A stretch of 64,000 nt of DNA from Gelidibacter gilvus (GCF_004115975.1 NZ_SDDZ01000001.1:186001-250000); one strand, 5' to 3'; shown: positions 15,081 to 24,776, counted from the first letter of the stretch. Made by a program: numbers and translations. The notes: generated by a model from the letters alone, not told the origin.

Positions 15081-17396
15081 TTAAAAATCCAAGCGGTCAT
15101 CAAAACCATCAGTATCAGATGATCCCTCATTACCTTTCTTGCTGCAGTCTACATTTATTGAAAGATATTCCGGACGTTCAAATTCGCCTTTAGAAACCTC
15201 AAGATCTTTATCGGCGTAACATTTTTTCATATAAAGCCCCCAAATTGGCAATGCCATGGAAGCTCCTTGTCCGTAGGCAATACTTCTAAACCGGGTGGCA
15301 CGCTCCTCGCCTCCAACCCAAACTCCAGTGACCAAATTGGGTACCATGCCAATGAACCAGCCATCACTTTGATTTTGCGTGGTTCCAGTCTTGCCGGCAA
15401 TCGGGTTCGTAAATGCATATGGGTAACCTGTCATGATTTCTTTATAAAGTTTATTGTCAACAGCCCAAGCGCCTCTTAATCGAGATCCTGAACCGCCTTC
15501 TGTAACCCCTTGTAATAAATTGGTGGTCACATAAGCCACTTCTTCACTCAACACATCTTTGGTTTCTGGAGTAAATTGGTAAAGAATAGTACCATTTTTA
15601 TCTTCAATTCGCATCACCATTACTGGTTTTGTATAGACGCCCTTATTGGCAAATGTGGCGTAGGCCGCTACCATTTCATAAACGCTCAAATCTGGTGTTC
15701 CCAAAGCAATCGCAGGTACAGGAGGAATTTCTGATTCAATCCCTAAGTTTCTAGCCATATCAATTACAGGCTGTGGCCCCACTTTATCCATCAAACGTGC
15801 TGTAATGGTATTGATTGAGTTTGCCAAGGCACTCTTTAAGGTTCTAAAACCACCATATTTTCTGTCAGAGTTATCTGGACTCCAAGGCAGCGGATTGCCA
15901 AATTTTCCAGCTTCGATAGTTATTTTTGTATTTGGAAACGTATCACAAGGTGACAAGTGCAATTGGTCTATGGCCGTAGCATATACAAACGGTTTAAAAG
16001 TAGAACCTACCTGGCGCTTTCCTTGTTTCACGTGATCATATTGAAAATGTCGGTAATTTATGCCGCCCACCCAAGCTTTCACATGACCTGTTTGAGGTTC
16101 CATGGACATCATTCCTGCGTGTAAGAAAGTTTTGTAATAACGCATGGAATCTGCAGGTTTCATAATGGTGTCGATTTCTCCTTTCCAAGAAAAAACGGTC
16201 ATTGGAGTTGGCTTATCGAAAGACGCCAAAATCTCCTTTTCACTTCTGCCATTGGCTTTCATTTTCCGCCAACGTTCAGATTGACGCATGCTTCTATTGA
16301 GCAAGCCTGTGATTTCCTCTGGTTTTAAATCTAAAAATGGTGCTGTTTTGTTTCGATCAGGGGTGTTTTGGTGAAAAAATTCAGCCTGTAGCCTGGCCAT
16401 ATGCTCATGTACCGCATCTTCAGCATATTGCTGCATACGGGAATCAATGGTCGTGTAAATTTTCAGACCGTCATCATACAAACTATAAAGTCCTGTGCCA
16501 TCTGGTTTTGGATTATCTTTGATCCAATCCTTCATAAACTCGGTGAGGTAGGCCCTGAAATAAGTGGCCAAGCCTTCGCGATGGGATTCAGGAGTATAAC
16601 GTAAGCCCAAATCTAACTTTTTAAGAGAATCACTCACATGCTCGGTGATATAATCGTATTTTTCGAGTTGGTCCAATACAACATTTCGTCTATTTTTAGT
16701 ACCTTCTGGATTACGCATAGGTCTTGGATTGTAAAGCGCGGAGTTTTTGAACATGCCCACCAACATCGCAGATTCTTTGACGTCCAAGTTTTTTGTTTCT
16801 TTCCCAAAGTAAATTCTAGCGGCACTTCTAATACCATCAGCATTGTTACCAAAGCCATAGATATTGAAGTACATTGCAATAATCTCTTCTTTGGTGTATT
16901 GACGTTCCAAACGGATAGCGATGACCCATTCCTTTATTTTCTGAGTTGCCGTTTCCAGTTTATTTTTGGATCTAACACCAACAAACAATTGTCTTGCCAC
17001 CTGTTGTGAAATTGTACTTGCGCCACCTCTTTTTCCTAAGAAAAAGAATGCCCTCAGTGTACCTCTTGCATCAATTCCTGAATGATCATGAAAACGCACA
17101 TCTTCCGTTGCAATCAACGCATCAACCAAATGCTTGGGCAATTCTGTATAATCTACTGGGGTACGGTTGTCATTATTGTAAATTTTAGCCAATAAGTCAC
17201 CATCAGAAGAAATGATCTCCGTAGCCAAATTAGTAGATGGGTTTTCTAAACGGGTATAATCTGGCATTTCACCAAAAACACCCCATGAAGCCAAGAAAAA
17301 TAATAAAACAATAAATAACACGCCTCCTAAAATGGTCATCCAAAACCATCTTATATATTTGGAAAAATTTTGAGTTTCTGCTTTCTTTTTCGCCAT
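15081..17396 (-). CDS. Class A penicillin-binding protein (PBP1A-like)
   Basis: A bifunctional peptidoglycan synthase of 771 residues anchored by one membrane segment (about residues 14-36). The glycosyltransferase (GT51) domain shows EDVRFHDHSGID (catalytic Glu) and GGASTISQQVARQLF. The transpeptidase domain shows the nucleophile box STFK in RQVGSTFKPF, the SxN motif in ALANSINTI, and KTGTT in AGKTGTTQNQSDGWF. It polymerises and cross-links lipid II in the periplasm. It ends the ricT-gldH-PBP unit; the gap to gldH is 8 bases. Confidence 0.95.
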   Translation of the reverse strand: MAKKKAETQNFSKYIRWFWMTILGGVLFIVLLFFLASWGVFGEMPDYTRLENPSTNLATEIISSDGDLLAKIYNNDNRTPVDYTELPKHLVDALIATEDVRFHDHSGIDARGTLRAFFFLGKRGGASTISQQVARQLFVGVRSKNKLETATQKIKEWVIAIRLERQYTKEEIIAMYFNIYGFGNNADGIRSAARIYFGKETKNLDVKESAMLVGMFKNSALYNPRPMRNPEGTKNRRNVVLDQLEKYDYITEHVSDSLKKLDLGLRYTPESHREGLATYFRAYLTEFMKDWIKDNPKPDGTGLYSLYDDGLKIYTTIDSRMQQYAEDAVHEHMARLQAEFFHQNTPDRNKTAPFLDLKPEEITGLLNRSMRQSERWRKMKANGRSEKEILASFDKPTPMTVFSWKGEIDTIMKPADSMRYYKTFLHAGMMSMEPQTGHVKAWVGGINYRHFQYDHVKQGKRQVGSTFKPFVYATAIDQLHLSPCDTFPNTKITIEAGKFGNPLPWSPDNSDRKYGGFRTLKSALANSINTITARLMDKVGPQPVIDMARNLGIESEIPPVPAIALGTPDLSVYEMVAAYATFANKGVYTKPVMVMRIEDKNGTILYQFTPETKDVLSEEVAYVTTNLLQGVTEGGSGSRLRGAWAVDNKLYKEIMTGYPYAFTNPIAGKTGTTQNQSDGWFIGMVPNLVTGVWVGGEERATRFRSIAYGQGASMALPIWGLYMKKCYADKDLEVSKGEFERPEYLSINVDCSKKGNEGSSDTDGFDDRLDF

Positions 17397-17404
17397 AATC
17401 TAAA

Positions 17405-17893
17405 TTAATTCGTTGCAGGTTCAATCCTGAATCCCACATCTGTAATACCTTCTAAGTTGTCAACGCCATTAACCTCCCCATTATTTCGCATGGCGTGCTG
17501 AATGGTGATTATATATTCTCCGACCTCATCAAATTTAACGCCTTCCCTATACCACAATTTATTCTCCTTAACATCTGTAAATCCTTCTCCCATTAGGGTT
17601 CCGTCAGGTTTTGCCATCTGATATTCCAAAGTGTCCTTAATGGTTTTGCCGTGCGGAAAATTGATCTCAGAAATCAAAAATAAATTGCTGAATTTATAAT
17701 CATTAGTAGTTCTAATGTTGATGAAAAGATTATAAATATTTGTTGAATCTGGTGGTGTCACGGTAAACGAAATCAAGCTATCCTTGTTCCATTGGTTGGG
17801 CACCGATTTATATTCGTCAAAAATTTGATTGGAATCACAACCGAACACCAAAAGCACAGTTGTTAAAAGTATCCAAGAAAATTTATTTGGCAT
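17405..17893 (-). CDS. gldH: Gliding motility lipoprotein GldH
   Basis: 162 residues with a lipoprotein signal peptide ending in the lipobox VFGC, then NQIFDEYKSVPNQWNKD, typical of GldH. GldH is needed for gliding in Flavobacterium johnsoniae and is tied to the type IX secretion system. The frame is open for 61 more codons upstream, but that part lies in ricT and would hide the signal peptide, so the ATG at 17893 was chosen. It overlaps the ricT end by 11 bases, and the position between ricT and PBP1A matches other flavobacteria. GldH is poorly conserved outside the phylum. Confidence 0.88.
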   Translation of the reverse strand: MPNKFSWILLTTVLLVFGCDSNQIFDEYKSVPNQWNKDSLISFTVTPPDSTNIYNLFINIRTTNDYKFSNLFLISEINFPHGKTIKDTLEYQMAKPDGTLMGEGFTDVKENKLWYREGVKFDEVGEYIITIQHAMRNNGEVNGVDNLEGITDVGFRIEPATN

Positions 17894-19160
17894 CGTTATT
17901 AGGATTGGATTTGTTTGGATTTGGTTTTCTGCGTTTCTTTTGACCTGTTTTTTGAGGCGGTTTTTGTTGTGATTTTTGCTGAGGTTTCTTGGCTTCAGTA
18001 TCTTGCTTTTGTGTCTCTGGTCTGTTAGTTTTGCTTTTCGTATTTCTACGTTTGCTCTTACGTTTTGGGGTATCAAAACGCGTTAAACTATCTTGACCAA
18101 CGACATTCTCAAAATCAGACTTTACGTCTTCAATCAATTCTGACGCATAATCTTCAAGGCTCGTCACCTTTTCTTTTTTCTTATTTAAAGCGATAATTTC
18201 ATTGGCCTGATCTGTTGTCAGTTTGTGCCAATTCATCCATTCACCTTCATAGGCAAACCACATAAATCCTCTAAAAATATCAGTTTTTTGGCAAACTGCT
18301 GTCCCTTTTTCAGTATAGAGTTTGGTATCCGTTTTCGGAAAATCTTTTAGGGCATCCAAATAGGCATCCAGCTCGTAGTTTAGGCAACATTTCAATTTAC
18401 CACATTGTCCAGCTAATTTTAACGGATTTAATGATAATTGCTGATAGCGCGCCGCCGAAGTGCTCACAGACCTGAAATCTGTCAACCACGTAGAACAGCA
18501 CAATTCACGACCACAAGATCCAATACCACCAAGACGTGCAGCTTCTTGTCGGAAACCTACTTGTTTCATTTCTATTCGGGTGCGGAATTCCTTGGCAAAC
18601 AATTTTATCAATTCCCTGAAATCAACGCGTTCTTCTGCAGTATAATAAAAAGTAGCTTTACTGGCATCTCCTTGGTATTCAATGTCAGAAATCTTCATTT
18701 GCAACTTTAAGTCAATGGCAAATTGTCGCGCTTTGACCTTCATGGGTTCTTCCTTATCGCGTGCATCAGACCATACATCGATATCGCGTTGGGATGCTTT
18801 TCGGTAGATCTTTAAAACGTTCTCTTCGTCATCAAGTTTAACGTGTTTTCGTTTCATTTGAATCCTCACCAATTCTCCGGTTAGGGTGACCATACCAATA
18901 TCATGACCAGATTGTGCCTGAGTAGCAACAACATCACCAATGCTTAGCGTTAAATTTTCTGTATTTTTATAATATTCTTTACGTCCATTTTTGAAACGTA
19001 CTTCGACTCCAATAAAAGGCTCTTCGCCTTGCGGGAGAGACATGTTGGCCAACCAATCAAAAACAGTTAATTTATTGCAGCTATCTGTGCCACAAGTACC
19101 ATTGTTCTTGCATCCTTTTGGTTGTCCGCCCTTTCCGGTTGAGCAACTATTACAACTCAT
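17883..19160 (-). CDS. ricT: RicT/PSP1-domain regulatory protein
   Basis: 425 residues. The core is a PSP1 C-terminal domain with the cysteine cluster GSCGRELCCSTWL followed by LAGQCGKLKCCLNYELDAY, shared with Bacillus RicT (YaaT), which acts with RicA and RicF on RNase Y. The N-terminus has a further cysteine-rich stretch (CNSCSTGKGGQPKGC), and the last 80 residues are a Lys/Arg/Gln-rich tail that looks disordered and could bind RNA. RicA/RicF are not in the window. First gene of a three-gene unit with gldH and PBP1A. Confidence 0.85.
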   Translation of the reverse strand: MSCNSCSTGKGGQPKGCKNNGTCGTDSCNKLTVFDWLANMSLPQGEEPFIGVEVRFKNGRKEYYKNTENLTLSIGDVVATQAQSGHDIGMVTLTGELVRIQMKRKHVKLDDEENVLKIYRKASQRDIDVWSDARDKEEPMKVKARQFAIDLKLQMKISDIEYQGDASKATFYYTAEERVDFRELIKLFAKEFRTRIEMKQVGFRQEAARLGGIGSCGRELCCSTWLTDFRSVSTSAARYQQLSLNPLKLAGQCGKLKCCLNYELDAYLDALKDFPKTDTKLYTEKGTAVCQKTDIFRGFMWFAYEGEWMNWHKLTTDQANEIIALNKKKEKVTSLEDYASELIEDVKSDFENVVGQDSLTRFDTPKRKSKRRNTKSKTNRPETQKQDTEAKKPQQKSQQKPPQKTGQKKRRKPNPNKSNPNNDAK

Positions 19161-19480
19161 GTTATGTTATATATATAATTCGTTTGGTAACGAATGAGGA
19201 TTAATAAATTATGCCCTTGCACACATTAACTTCTTAAAATCGTGAAAGTACAAGATCATCTTATTTTAAAACGTAAAGATAAGATTATTTATTTCAGTTA
19301 TATAATTGAAAATCATGTAACTGATTGAAAACTTTTAAAAAATTATAATAAGCTTTACTGCAATAGATTACAGTTAATTTTATACATTTATGAATCGATT
19401 CTTAAAAGTTAAATAATTTCAATGCTGACATATTCATATCATCTCGATGTCTTCTAAATAACCGATAAACACTACACATT
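19161..19480. other. Intergenic stretch between divergent ricT and the M23 peptidase
   Basis: 320 A+T-rich bases holding the promoters of two divergent genes. No reading frame of note, no strong hairpin and no full TTG/TAnnTTTG pair could be identified. Confidence 0.6.
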
Positions 19481-20902
19481 ATGAAAATCAACTCTACGCT
19501 ACTGATTTTATTTAGTCTTTTATTATGTTCAATTAATTCCTTTTCTCAGGATATTTCTTCTACCGTTATAGGAGGTGAATATAAATTTAATGAAAACAAA
19601 ACCCAATGTTTGACCGATGAACAACGCAAAGAAGTCCTCAATGATATTAAGTCAAATATCTCCCAACTAAAATCCCAAAACAGATTAGCTCATAATGAGG
19701 CTCAAAAACGCGCGCCTACAACGCTGTTTAGTTGGCCGGTAAAAATGAAAGATGGCGCTCCATACAATGAAGTTTGGGCTATTTCCAACTATGTTGATCA
19801 TAACTCTGAATTTCCCAATAAACTTCTTGATTATAATTGTGGTGATAAAACTTATGACACAAATGACGGCTACAACCATATGGGTGTGGATATTTTTACT
19901 TGGCCATTTACGTGGAAGATGATGGATAATGACGAGGCGGAAATTATAGCCGCTGCGTCAGGCCAAATTATTGCGATAAGCAGGTCACAATTCGATAGAA
20001 GTTGTAGGTTTAATGATAATCTTTGGAACGCGGTATATGTGCAACATGCTGATGGGAGTGTGGCACTTTATGGCCATATGAAAAAAGATTCTCCAACGTC
20101 AAAAAATGTGGGAGATACCGTAGAACGCGGTGAATATCTTGGGATTGTGGGAAGTTCTGGAAATTCTACAGGACCACATTTACATTTTGAAGTCTATTCA
20201 GAGATTGAATGGAATGGTGTAGGACAGGATGTATTGGTAGATCCTTTTGCAGGCGACTGCAATAGCATGAACACCGATTCTTGGTGGGAAGATCAAAAAC
20301 CGTATATAAACACAAATATTAATGCTGTGTTAACACATTCGGCAGTTCCAATATTCCCAACATGTCCTGACCAGGAAACGACCTATGAAAAAAATGAGTT
20401 TACACCTGGTGAAACTGCAATTTTTATAGTTTATTTGAGAGATCAAATTGCACAAACCAATTTAAATCTAAAAGTTCTTAGACCAGATGGGACTGTTTTT
20501 GCAAATCGTGATTATGCATTGGTTCATAACTATTCGAGTTCTTGGTGGGCTTTTTCATACGTCATGCCATCTGTTTCTGGTGAATGGACATGTAGATATA
20601 CCTACCAAGGGCAAGTTGTCGATCACAAATTTACAGTGGGCACATTGGGTGTTGAAGACTCTGAATTTGATGCCATTACCATTTATCCAAACCCATTTAA
20701 TGACGTGGTTAACATTCAATCCAACAGCACTGTCAACAAAGTATCGGTAGTGGATATTCTTGGTAAAACAGTGATGACCAAAACGAATGGTGCAGAAAGC
20801 ATTAAAGAAATCAACCTTGAGTCTTTATCAAAAGGTTTATACTTTTTAAGATTGGAAGGTCTCAACAATGAGCAAAAGACCATCAAGTTGATTAAAGAAT
20901 AA
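19481..20902 (+). CDS. Secreted M23-family metallopeptidase with T9SS sorting domain
   Basis: 473 residues: Sec signal peptide (about residues 1-22, ending NSFSQ), an M23/LytM zinc domain, a middle beta-rich domain, and a C-terminal type A sorting domain. Zinc ligands are HMGVD (HxGxD) and HLHFEV (HxH), with ALYGHMKKDSP between, so it should cleave peptidoglycan cross-bridges or Gly-rich peptides. The end, ITIYPNPFNDVVNI and later GLYFLRLEG, is the signal that sends proteins through the type IX system to the cell surface. M23 peptidases usually cut Gly-X bonds; the substrate here is unknown. Confidence 0.9.
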   Translation: MKINSTLLILFSLLLCSINSFSQDISSTVIGGEYKFNENKTQCLTDEQRKEVLNDIKSNISQLKSQNRLAHNEAQKRAPTTLFSWPVKMKDGAPYNEVWAISNYVDHNSEFPNKLLDYNCGDKTYDTNDGYNHMGVDIFTWPFTWKMMDNDEAEIIAAASGQIIAISRSQFDRSCRFNDNLWNAVYVQHADGSVALYGHMKKDSPTSKNVGDTVERGEYLGIVGSSGNSTGPHLHFEVYSEIEWNGVGQDVLVDPFAGDCNSMNTDSWWEDQKPYINTNINAVLTHSAVPIFPTCPDQETTYEKNEFTPGETAIFIVYLRDQIAQTNLNLKVLRPDGTVFANRDYALVHNYSSSWWAFSYVMPSVSGEWTCRYTYQGQVVDHKFTVGTLGVEDSEFDAITIYPNPFNDVVNIQSNSTVNKVSVVDILGKTVMTKTNGAESIKEINLESLSKGLYFLRLEGLNNEQKTIKLIKE

Positions 20903-20909
20903 TAGAGTT

Positions 20910-20965
20910 ATCCATTTAGGTTCAGTCAAGAATAATTATTAGTTCTCGACTGAACCCAAACGGAT
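20910..20965. terminator. Long hairpin between convergent genes
   Basis: ATCCATTTaGGTTCAGTC pairs with GACTGAACCCAAACGGAT across a 20-base loop. The inner GGTTCAGTC/GACTGAACC stem is perfect. It lies between the convergent M23 and trhO genes. There is no strong U-tract on either strand, so a terminator role is only inferred from place. Confidence 0.5.
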
Positions 20966-20990
20966 ACCACACATCTTAAAATGTGCCGGT

Positions 20991-22055
20991 TTATTTGTTT
21001 AGAATCTCAAAGATATTCCTCAAGTCCTGTTTGTAAGGCAAGTGGTCTGCACGCCCTTTTTTAAAGATATCATTACTATTCCCTTGACCTTTACGAAGTT
21101 CTTTTTGCTCGTCATAGGGTAAATGATGAACTTCCATACATGTTGATGAACAACAATTATCCATTTTTTCCTTGCATGCTTCACATTGTATAAAAAGCAA
21201 ATGACAAGCGTCATTGGCACAATTGGTATGCAAATCGGCAGGGTTTCCGCATTGGTGACAATGTGCAATTACATCGTCAGAAATACGTTCTGATCGGCGT
21301 TGATCAAACACGAAGTTCTTACCAATAAATTTATTTTCTAGACCTTTTTCATTGATCTGTCTGACATAATGGATGATGCCACCTTCCAATTGAAACACAT
21401 TTTTAAAACCTTTATGTTTGTAATAGGCACTTGCTTTTTCACATCGGATACCTCCTGTACAATACATGACCAAGTTCTTATCTTCTTTATGGTCTTTTAA
21501 ATCTTCTTCAATAATATCCAAAGACTCCCTAAATGTATCCACATCTGGTGTCACGGCATTTTTAAAATGACCAATTTCACTTTCATAATGGTTTCTCATG
21601 TCCACCAAAACCGTGTTCTCATCTTCAATAAGCTCATTGAACCGTTCAGCATTCACATGAACACCAATATTGGTCACATCAAAAGTAGCGTCATTCAATC
21701 CGTCGGCCACAATCTTATCGCGGACTTTGACTTTTAATTTTAAAAACGCAAAATTATCATGTTCAATGGCAATATTGAGTCGCACGTTTTCTAAAAATGG
21801 AATACTGTCTAAATGAGATTTAAAGGGTCCAAAATGATCGGCTGGAATAGACAATTGAGCATTAATGCCTTCATTGGCCACGTAGATTCGTCCCAAAACA
21901 TCAAGGTTGTTCCAAGCTAAAAATAATTGATTTCTAAGAGTTTCTGGATTGCCAATTTTGGCGTAGGCGTAGAAAGAGATGGTCAAGCGGTCTTTTCCCG
22001 CTTGAGCAATGAGTTCTGCTCTTTCTTTAGCGCTTAAGTTATTGTACAGTTGCAT
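20991..22055 (-). CDS. trhO: tRNA uridine(34) hydroxylase, rhodanese type
   Basis: Forms 5-hydroxyuridine at the wobble base of several tRNAs using O2 (TrhO/YceA family). 354 residues. The central rhodanese domain has the cysteine loop VMYCTGGIRCEKASAYY. The N-terminal UPF0176-type domain begins with ISFYAYAKI and contains YVANEGINAQLS. The C-terminal part is cysteine/histidine-rich (CHQCGNPADLHTNC, CEACKEKMDNCC), probably binding zinc. Stand-alone gene; a 7-bp periodic repeat lies about 70-100 bases upstream. Confidence 0.9.
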   Translation of the reverse strand: MQLYNNLSAKERAELIAQAGKDRLTISFYAYAKIGNPETLRNQLFLAWNNLDVLGRIYVANEGINAQLSIPADHFGPFKSHLDSIPFLENVRLNIAIEHDNFAFLKLKVKVRDKIVADGLNDATFDVTNIGVHVNAERFNELIEDENTVLVDMRNHYESEIGHFKNAVTPDVDTFRESLDIIEEDLKDHKEDKNLVMYCTGGIRCEKASAYYKHKGFKNVFQLEGGIIHYVRQINEKGLENKFIGKNFVFDQRRSERISDDVIAHCHQCGNPADLHTNCANDACHLLFIQCEACKEKMDNCCSSTCMEVHHLPYDEQKELRKGQGNSNDIFKKGRADHLPYKQDLRNIFEILNK

Positions 22056-22125
22056 GCTATACTAATTGTTTAAGGTTAAAGTTGGGCAAAGATAAGGAAA
22101 AAAGTTTTTGGTGATCAGTATTTTC

Positions 22126-22160
22126 AGTCGGAAGTGGGTAGTCGGAAGTGGGAAGTTCCT
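22126..22160 (-). repeat. 7-bp periodic ACTnnnn repeat upstream of trhO
   Basis: On the + strand AGT is at 22126, 22133, 22140, 22147 and 22154, exactly every 7 bases, with CGGA, GGGT, CGGA and GGGA between. On the - strand, sense to trhO, this reads ACT plus four bases, like the hemB leader repeat. Confidence 0.75.
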
Positions 22161-22257
22161 AACACCCTTTATTAAATTAGGCGCTTTTTAAGACTTTCGC
22201 TAAAATCTGCGCAATCTGTGGGAAATTCATTGAGCATTTGTCATCGTTCATCAAAAT

Positions 22258-22293
22258 AAAAAAAGCACCAGAGACTCCATCTCAAGTGCTTTT
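22258..22293 (-). terminator. Intrinsic terminator in the trhO-recA gap
   Basis: AAAAAGCAC pairs with GTGCTTTTT around an inner GAGA/TCTC. A/T runs on both sides make it potentially bidirectional. On the - strand it is about 60 bases after the small reading frame at 22354. Confidence 0.75.
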
Positions 22294-22353
22294 TCGAGGA
22301 CTAACTCGTTAATACTATTTTTTTAAATTTCCATTTATAAAATAGATTCTGCG

Positions 22354-22446
22354 CTAGCCACCATCGGCTTTACAATTACCATTCAAACAGATGGCAATTG
22401 AAACGCCTAATGCGCTGTTAAAAATAATCCTCTTAAAAAACTTCAT
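22354..22446 (-). CDS. Possible 30-residue peptide
   Basis: A short frame starting MKFFKRIIFNSALGVSIAIC and ending in LNGNCKADGG: basic N-terminus, hydrophobic middle and two cysteines (CLNGNC). It is in an otherwise empty 580-base gap and is followed by an intrinsic terminator on the same strand, which supports a short transcript of its own. There is no good -7 consensus upstream and no homologue is recognised. It could be a secreted or membrane peptide, or chance. Confidence 0.35.
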   Translation of the reverse strand: MKFFKRIIFNSALGVSIAICLNGNCKADGG

Positions 22447-22636
22447 CTGTTACATTTTAAAGGTTATTAAAAGTCAGATACAAGTTGCCACTTATAAAAA
22501 GTGACGCATTTTATAGCAAGATTTCCCAATCTTATTAGGTAGATGCGCAAACTATAAAAAGGTTGCGTGATAAAGATTTTTAAGATGAAAAAAAGTCGTA
22601 TTTTAGCTTCAATAAAAATTAGAAAAAGAACAACAA

Positions 22637-23653
22637 ATGAGTAGTGAAAAAGAAGCAAAATTAAAGGCCCTTAAACTGACGTTAGATAAGTTGGATAAAG
22701 CCTATGGCAAAGGGGCTGTAATGATGATGAGCGACCAATCTGTGGTGGATGTTGAGGCGATCTCTTCAGGTTCATTAGGTTTGGATATTGCCTTGGGTGT
22801 TGGTGGGTATCCACGAGGTAGGGTGATTGAAATATATGGACCAGAATCTTCCGGTAAAACAACCTTAGCATTGCACGCTATAGCCGAAGCACAAAAAAAT
22901 GGAGGTATTGCCGCATTTATTGATGCTGAGCACGCCTTTGACAGAACTTATGCTGAAAACTTACATGTAGATTTAGAGAACCTAATCATTTCACAACCTG
23001 ACAATGGGGAACAAGCATTGGAAATTGCCGATAACTTAATTCGCTCAGGGGCGATTGATATCGTCGTGATAGATTCGGTTGCGGCCTTGACTCCAAAAAG
23101 TGAGATTGAAGGTGAAATGGGCGACTCAAAAATGGGTTTGCATGCACGATTAATGTCCCAAGCCTTAAGAAAATTAACTGGTTCCATCAGCAAAACCAAT
23201 TGTACGGTGATATTCATTAACCAATTACGTGAAAAAATTGGAGTGATGTTTGGCAATCCTGAAACCACAACTGGAGGTAACGCATTAAAATTCTATGCTT
23301 CCGTGAGATTGGACATCAGACGATCTACTCAGATCAAGGAAACTGATGGGAATGTCATTGGTAACAAAACTCGTGTGAAAGTGGTGAAAAACAAAGTGGC
23401 CCCACCATTTAAATTGGCTGAGTTTGATATCATGTATGGTGAAGGAATTTCTAAAGTTGGTGAGATTTTGGATATTGCCGTTGAAAATGAAATCATAAAG
23501 AAGAGCGGTTCATGGTTCAGCTACGGAGAAACAAAATTAGGTCAAGGTAGAGACGCCGTTAAGTCCTTAATAAAAGACAATCCAGAACTTAGTGATGAAT
23601 TAGAAGCCAAGGTTAGAGTAATAGCCAAAGCAGCCACTTCGGGTGACGACTAA
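22637..23653 (+). CDS. recA: Recombinase RecA
   Basis: 338 residues. Walker A is GPESSGKTT, Walker [12 protein letters not shown], the L2-type loop [22 protein letters not shown], and the C-terminal MAW-type [22 protein letters not shown] is complete. It coats single-stranded DNA, catalyses strand exchange and, where a LexA exists, promotes its cleavage. No LexA box was recognised upstream. It ends in an intrinsic terminator 40 bases after the stop. Confidence 0.98.
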   Translation: MSSEKEAKLKALKLTLDKLDKAYGKGAVMMMSDQSVVDVEAISSGSLGLDIALGVGGYPRGRVIEIYGPESSGKTTLALHAIAEAQKNGGIAAFIDAEHAFDRTYAENLHVDLENLIISQPDNGEQALEIADNLIRSGAIDIVVIDSVAALTPKSEIEGEMGDSKMGLHARLMSQALRKLTGSISKTNCTVIFINQLREKIGVMFGNPETTTGGNALKFYASVRLDIRRSTQIKETDGNVIGNKTRVKVVKNKVAPPFKLAEFDIMYGEGISKVGEILDIAVENEIIKKSGSWFSYGETKLGQGRDAVKSLIKDNPELSDELEAKVRVIAKAATSGDD

Positions 23654-23691
23654 AACAAATCATTTTGTGCTGTTATGCAGCGTAAACTATA

Positions 23692-23718
23692 AAAATCCCT
23701 CAAAAAGGGATTTTTTTT
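23692..23718 (+). terminator. recA intrinsic terminator
   Basis: AAAATCCCT, loop CAAAA, AGGGATTTT, continuing as a run of eight T. Confidence 0.9.
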
Positions 23719-23794
23719 GTTTTATGACGCAACCTTTGGGATTAAAACGCATCTACATAATGAAAAAGAAAAAGATACCTTAATTCCATTTTTT

Positions 23795-24211
23795 ATGAAA
23801 AAATTTGTTTTTTTATGTGTTGTGCTGTTGTCATTGGCATCTTGTAGTATTGATGATTCCAATGATTTCTATAATGAAATACTTCCGGTAGAAAGTGTTG
23901 TCATGCCAGAAGAGTTTGTCCTTGGTGAAGTTTATCCTATTACAGTCAAATACATTCGTCCGGTTGGATGTTATGTCTTCTATGATTTTTATTACACGCG
24001 AGAATTAAATCAACGAACTGTAGCGGTTGTCAATTCAGTGTATCCAAATCAAAATTGTGGCCTTTCTGAAGAAGCAGAAGTTGAAGCTACATTCAACTTT
24101 AAAGTGACCAGTAATGGCACTTATATCTTTAAGTTTTGGCAAGGGAAAGATGAAAGCGGAACGGATTTATATTATATTGTAGAAGTGCCTGTTGTGGAAC
24201 CGGAAGCATAG
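23795..24211 (+). CDS. Hypothetical lipoprotein
   Basis: 138 residues with a lipoprotein signal peptide, MKKFVFLCVVLLSLASCSID (lipobox LASC, Cys at about 17). The rest is beta-rich with a central pair GCYVF..NQNCGL that could form a disulfide. The pattern resembles small periplasmic beta-sandwich proteins, but no named family is recognised. An upstream ATG/TTG frame from 23717 exists; 23795 was chosen because it places the signal peptide at the N-terminus. It ends 23 bases before the sigma-factor start and may share its transcript. Confidence 0.7.
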   Translation: MKKFVFLCVVLLSLASCSIDDSNDFYNEILPVESVVMPEEFVLGEVYPITVKYIRPVGCYVFYDFYYTRELNQRTVAVVNSVYPNQNCGLSEEAEVEATFNFKVTSNGTYIFKFWQGKDESGTDLYYIVEVPVVEPEA

Positions 24212-24233
24212 ACGAATCACTAATACTATAACT

Positions 24234-24776
24234 GTGAGTTTAGAACAACTCATTATCAATTGTAAAAAAAACGATGCTAAAGCTCAAAGCCAGATATACA
24301 AGCTCTTTTCGGGTAAATTGTTTTCGCTTTGCCTTAAGTATTCAAAAAATTATGCAGAGGCACAAGACAATCTGCAGGACTCTTTTGTGACCATTTTTAA
24401 AAAGATTGACCAGTTTAGTCATAAAGGTTCTTTGGAAGGCTGGATGAAACGCATTACCATCAACACGGCGCTTCAGCGTTACAGAAGTGTAGGTGTTTTT
24501 AATATTGTCAATGAAGATCAAATAGAAGATGTTGCCATTGAAATCGATGAGGAAGAAATAAGTCTTGATTTCCTATTAAGCATCATTCAGGAGTTGCCCG
24601 ACAGATATAGATTGGTATTCAACCTTTACGTTTTAGATGATTATTCGCATCAGGAAATAGCTGATATGTTGGATATTTCAACAGGAACATCAAAATCAAA
24701 CCTCTCCAGGGCCCGATTGATTTTAAAAGAGAAAATAGAACATTATAAAGTGCGAGACAATTCGCAAAGTTTATAA
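24234..24776 (+). CDS. ECF-type RNA polymerase sigma factor
   Basis: 180 residues with sigma region 2 (AQDNLQDSFVTIFKKIDQF, then GWMKRITINTALQRYR) and region 4 (LPDRYRLVFNLYVLDDYSHQ, then EIADMLDISTGTSKSNLSRAR). The start is taken as GTG 24234, which gives SLEQLIINCKKNDAKAQS, the usual N-terminus in Bacteroidota; a longer frame from 24192 overlaps the lipoprotein gene. The next gene starts directly after the stop and encodes its likely membrane partner. The target promoters cannot be deduced. Confidence 0.9.
   Translation: MSLEQLIINCKKNDAKAQSQIYKLFSGKLFSLCLKYSKNYAEAQDNLQDSFVTIFKKIDQFSHKGSLEGWMKRITINTALQRYRSVGVFNIVNEDQIEDVAIEIDEEEISLDFLLSIIQELPDRYRLVFNLYVLDDYSHQEIADMLDISTGTSKSNLSRARLILKEKIEHYKVRDNSQSL

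Noticed and set aside
16638-17009. A + strand frame of 123 codons inside the PBP gene
   Set aside because: It is antisense to the conserved PBP1A glycosyltransferase domain and shows no domain features of its own.
17893-18076. Longer GldH reading frame from 18076
   Set aside because: The extra 61 codons lie in ricT in another frame, and the extension would put the lipoprotein signal in the middle of the protein.
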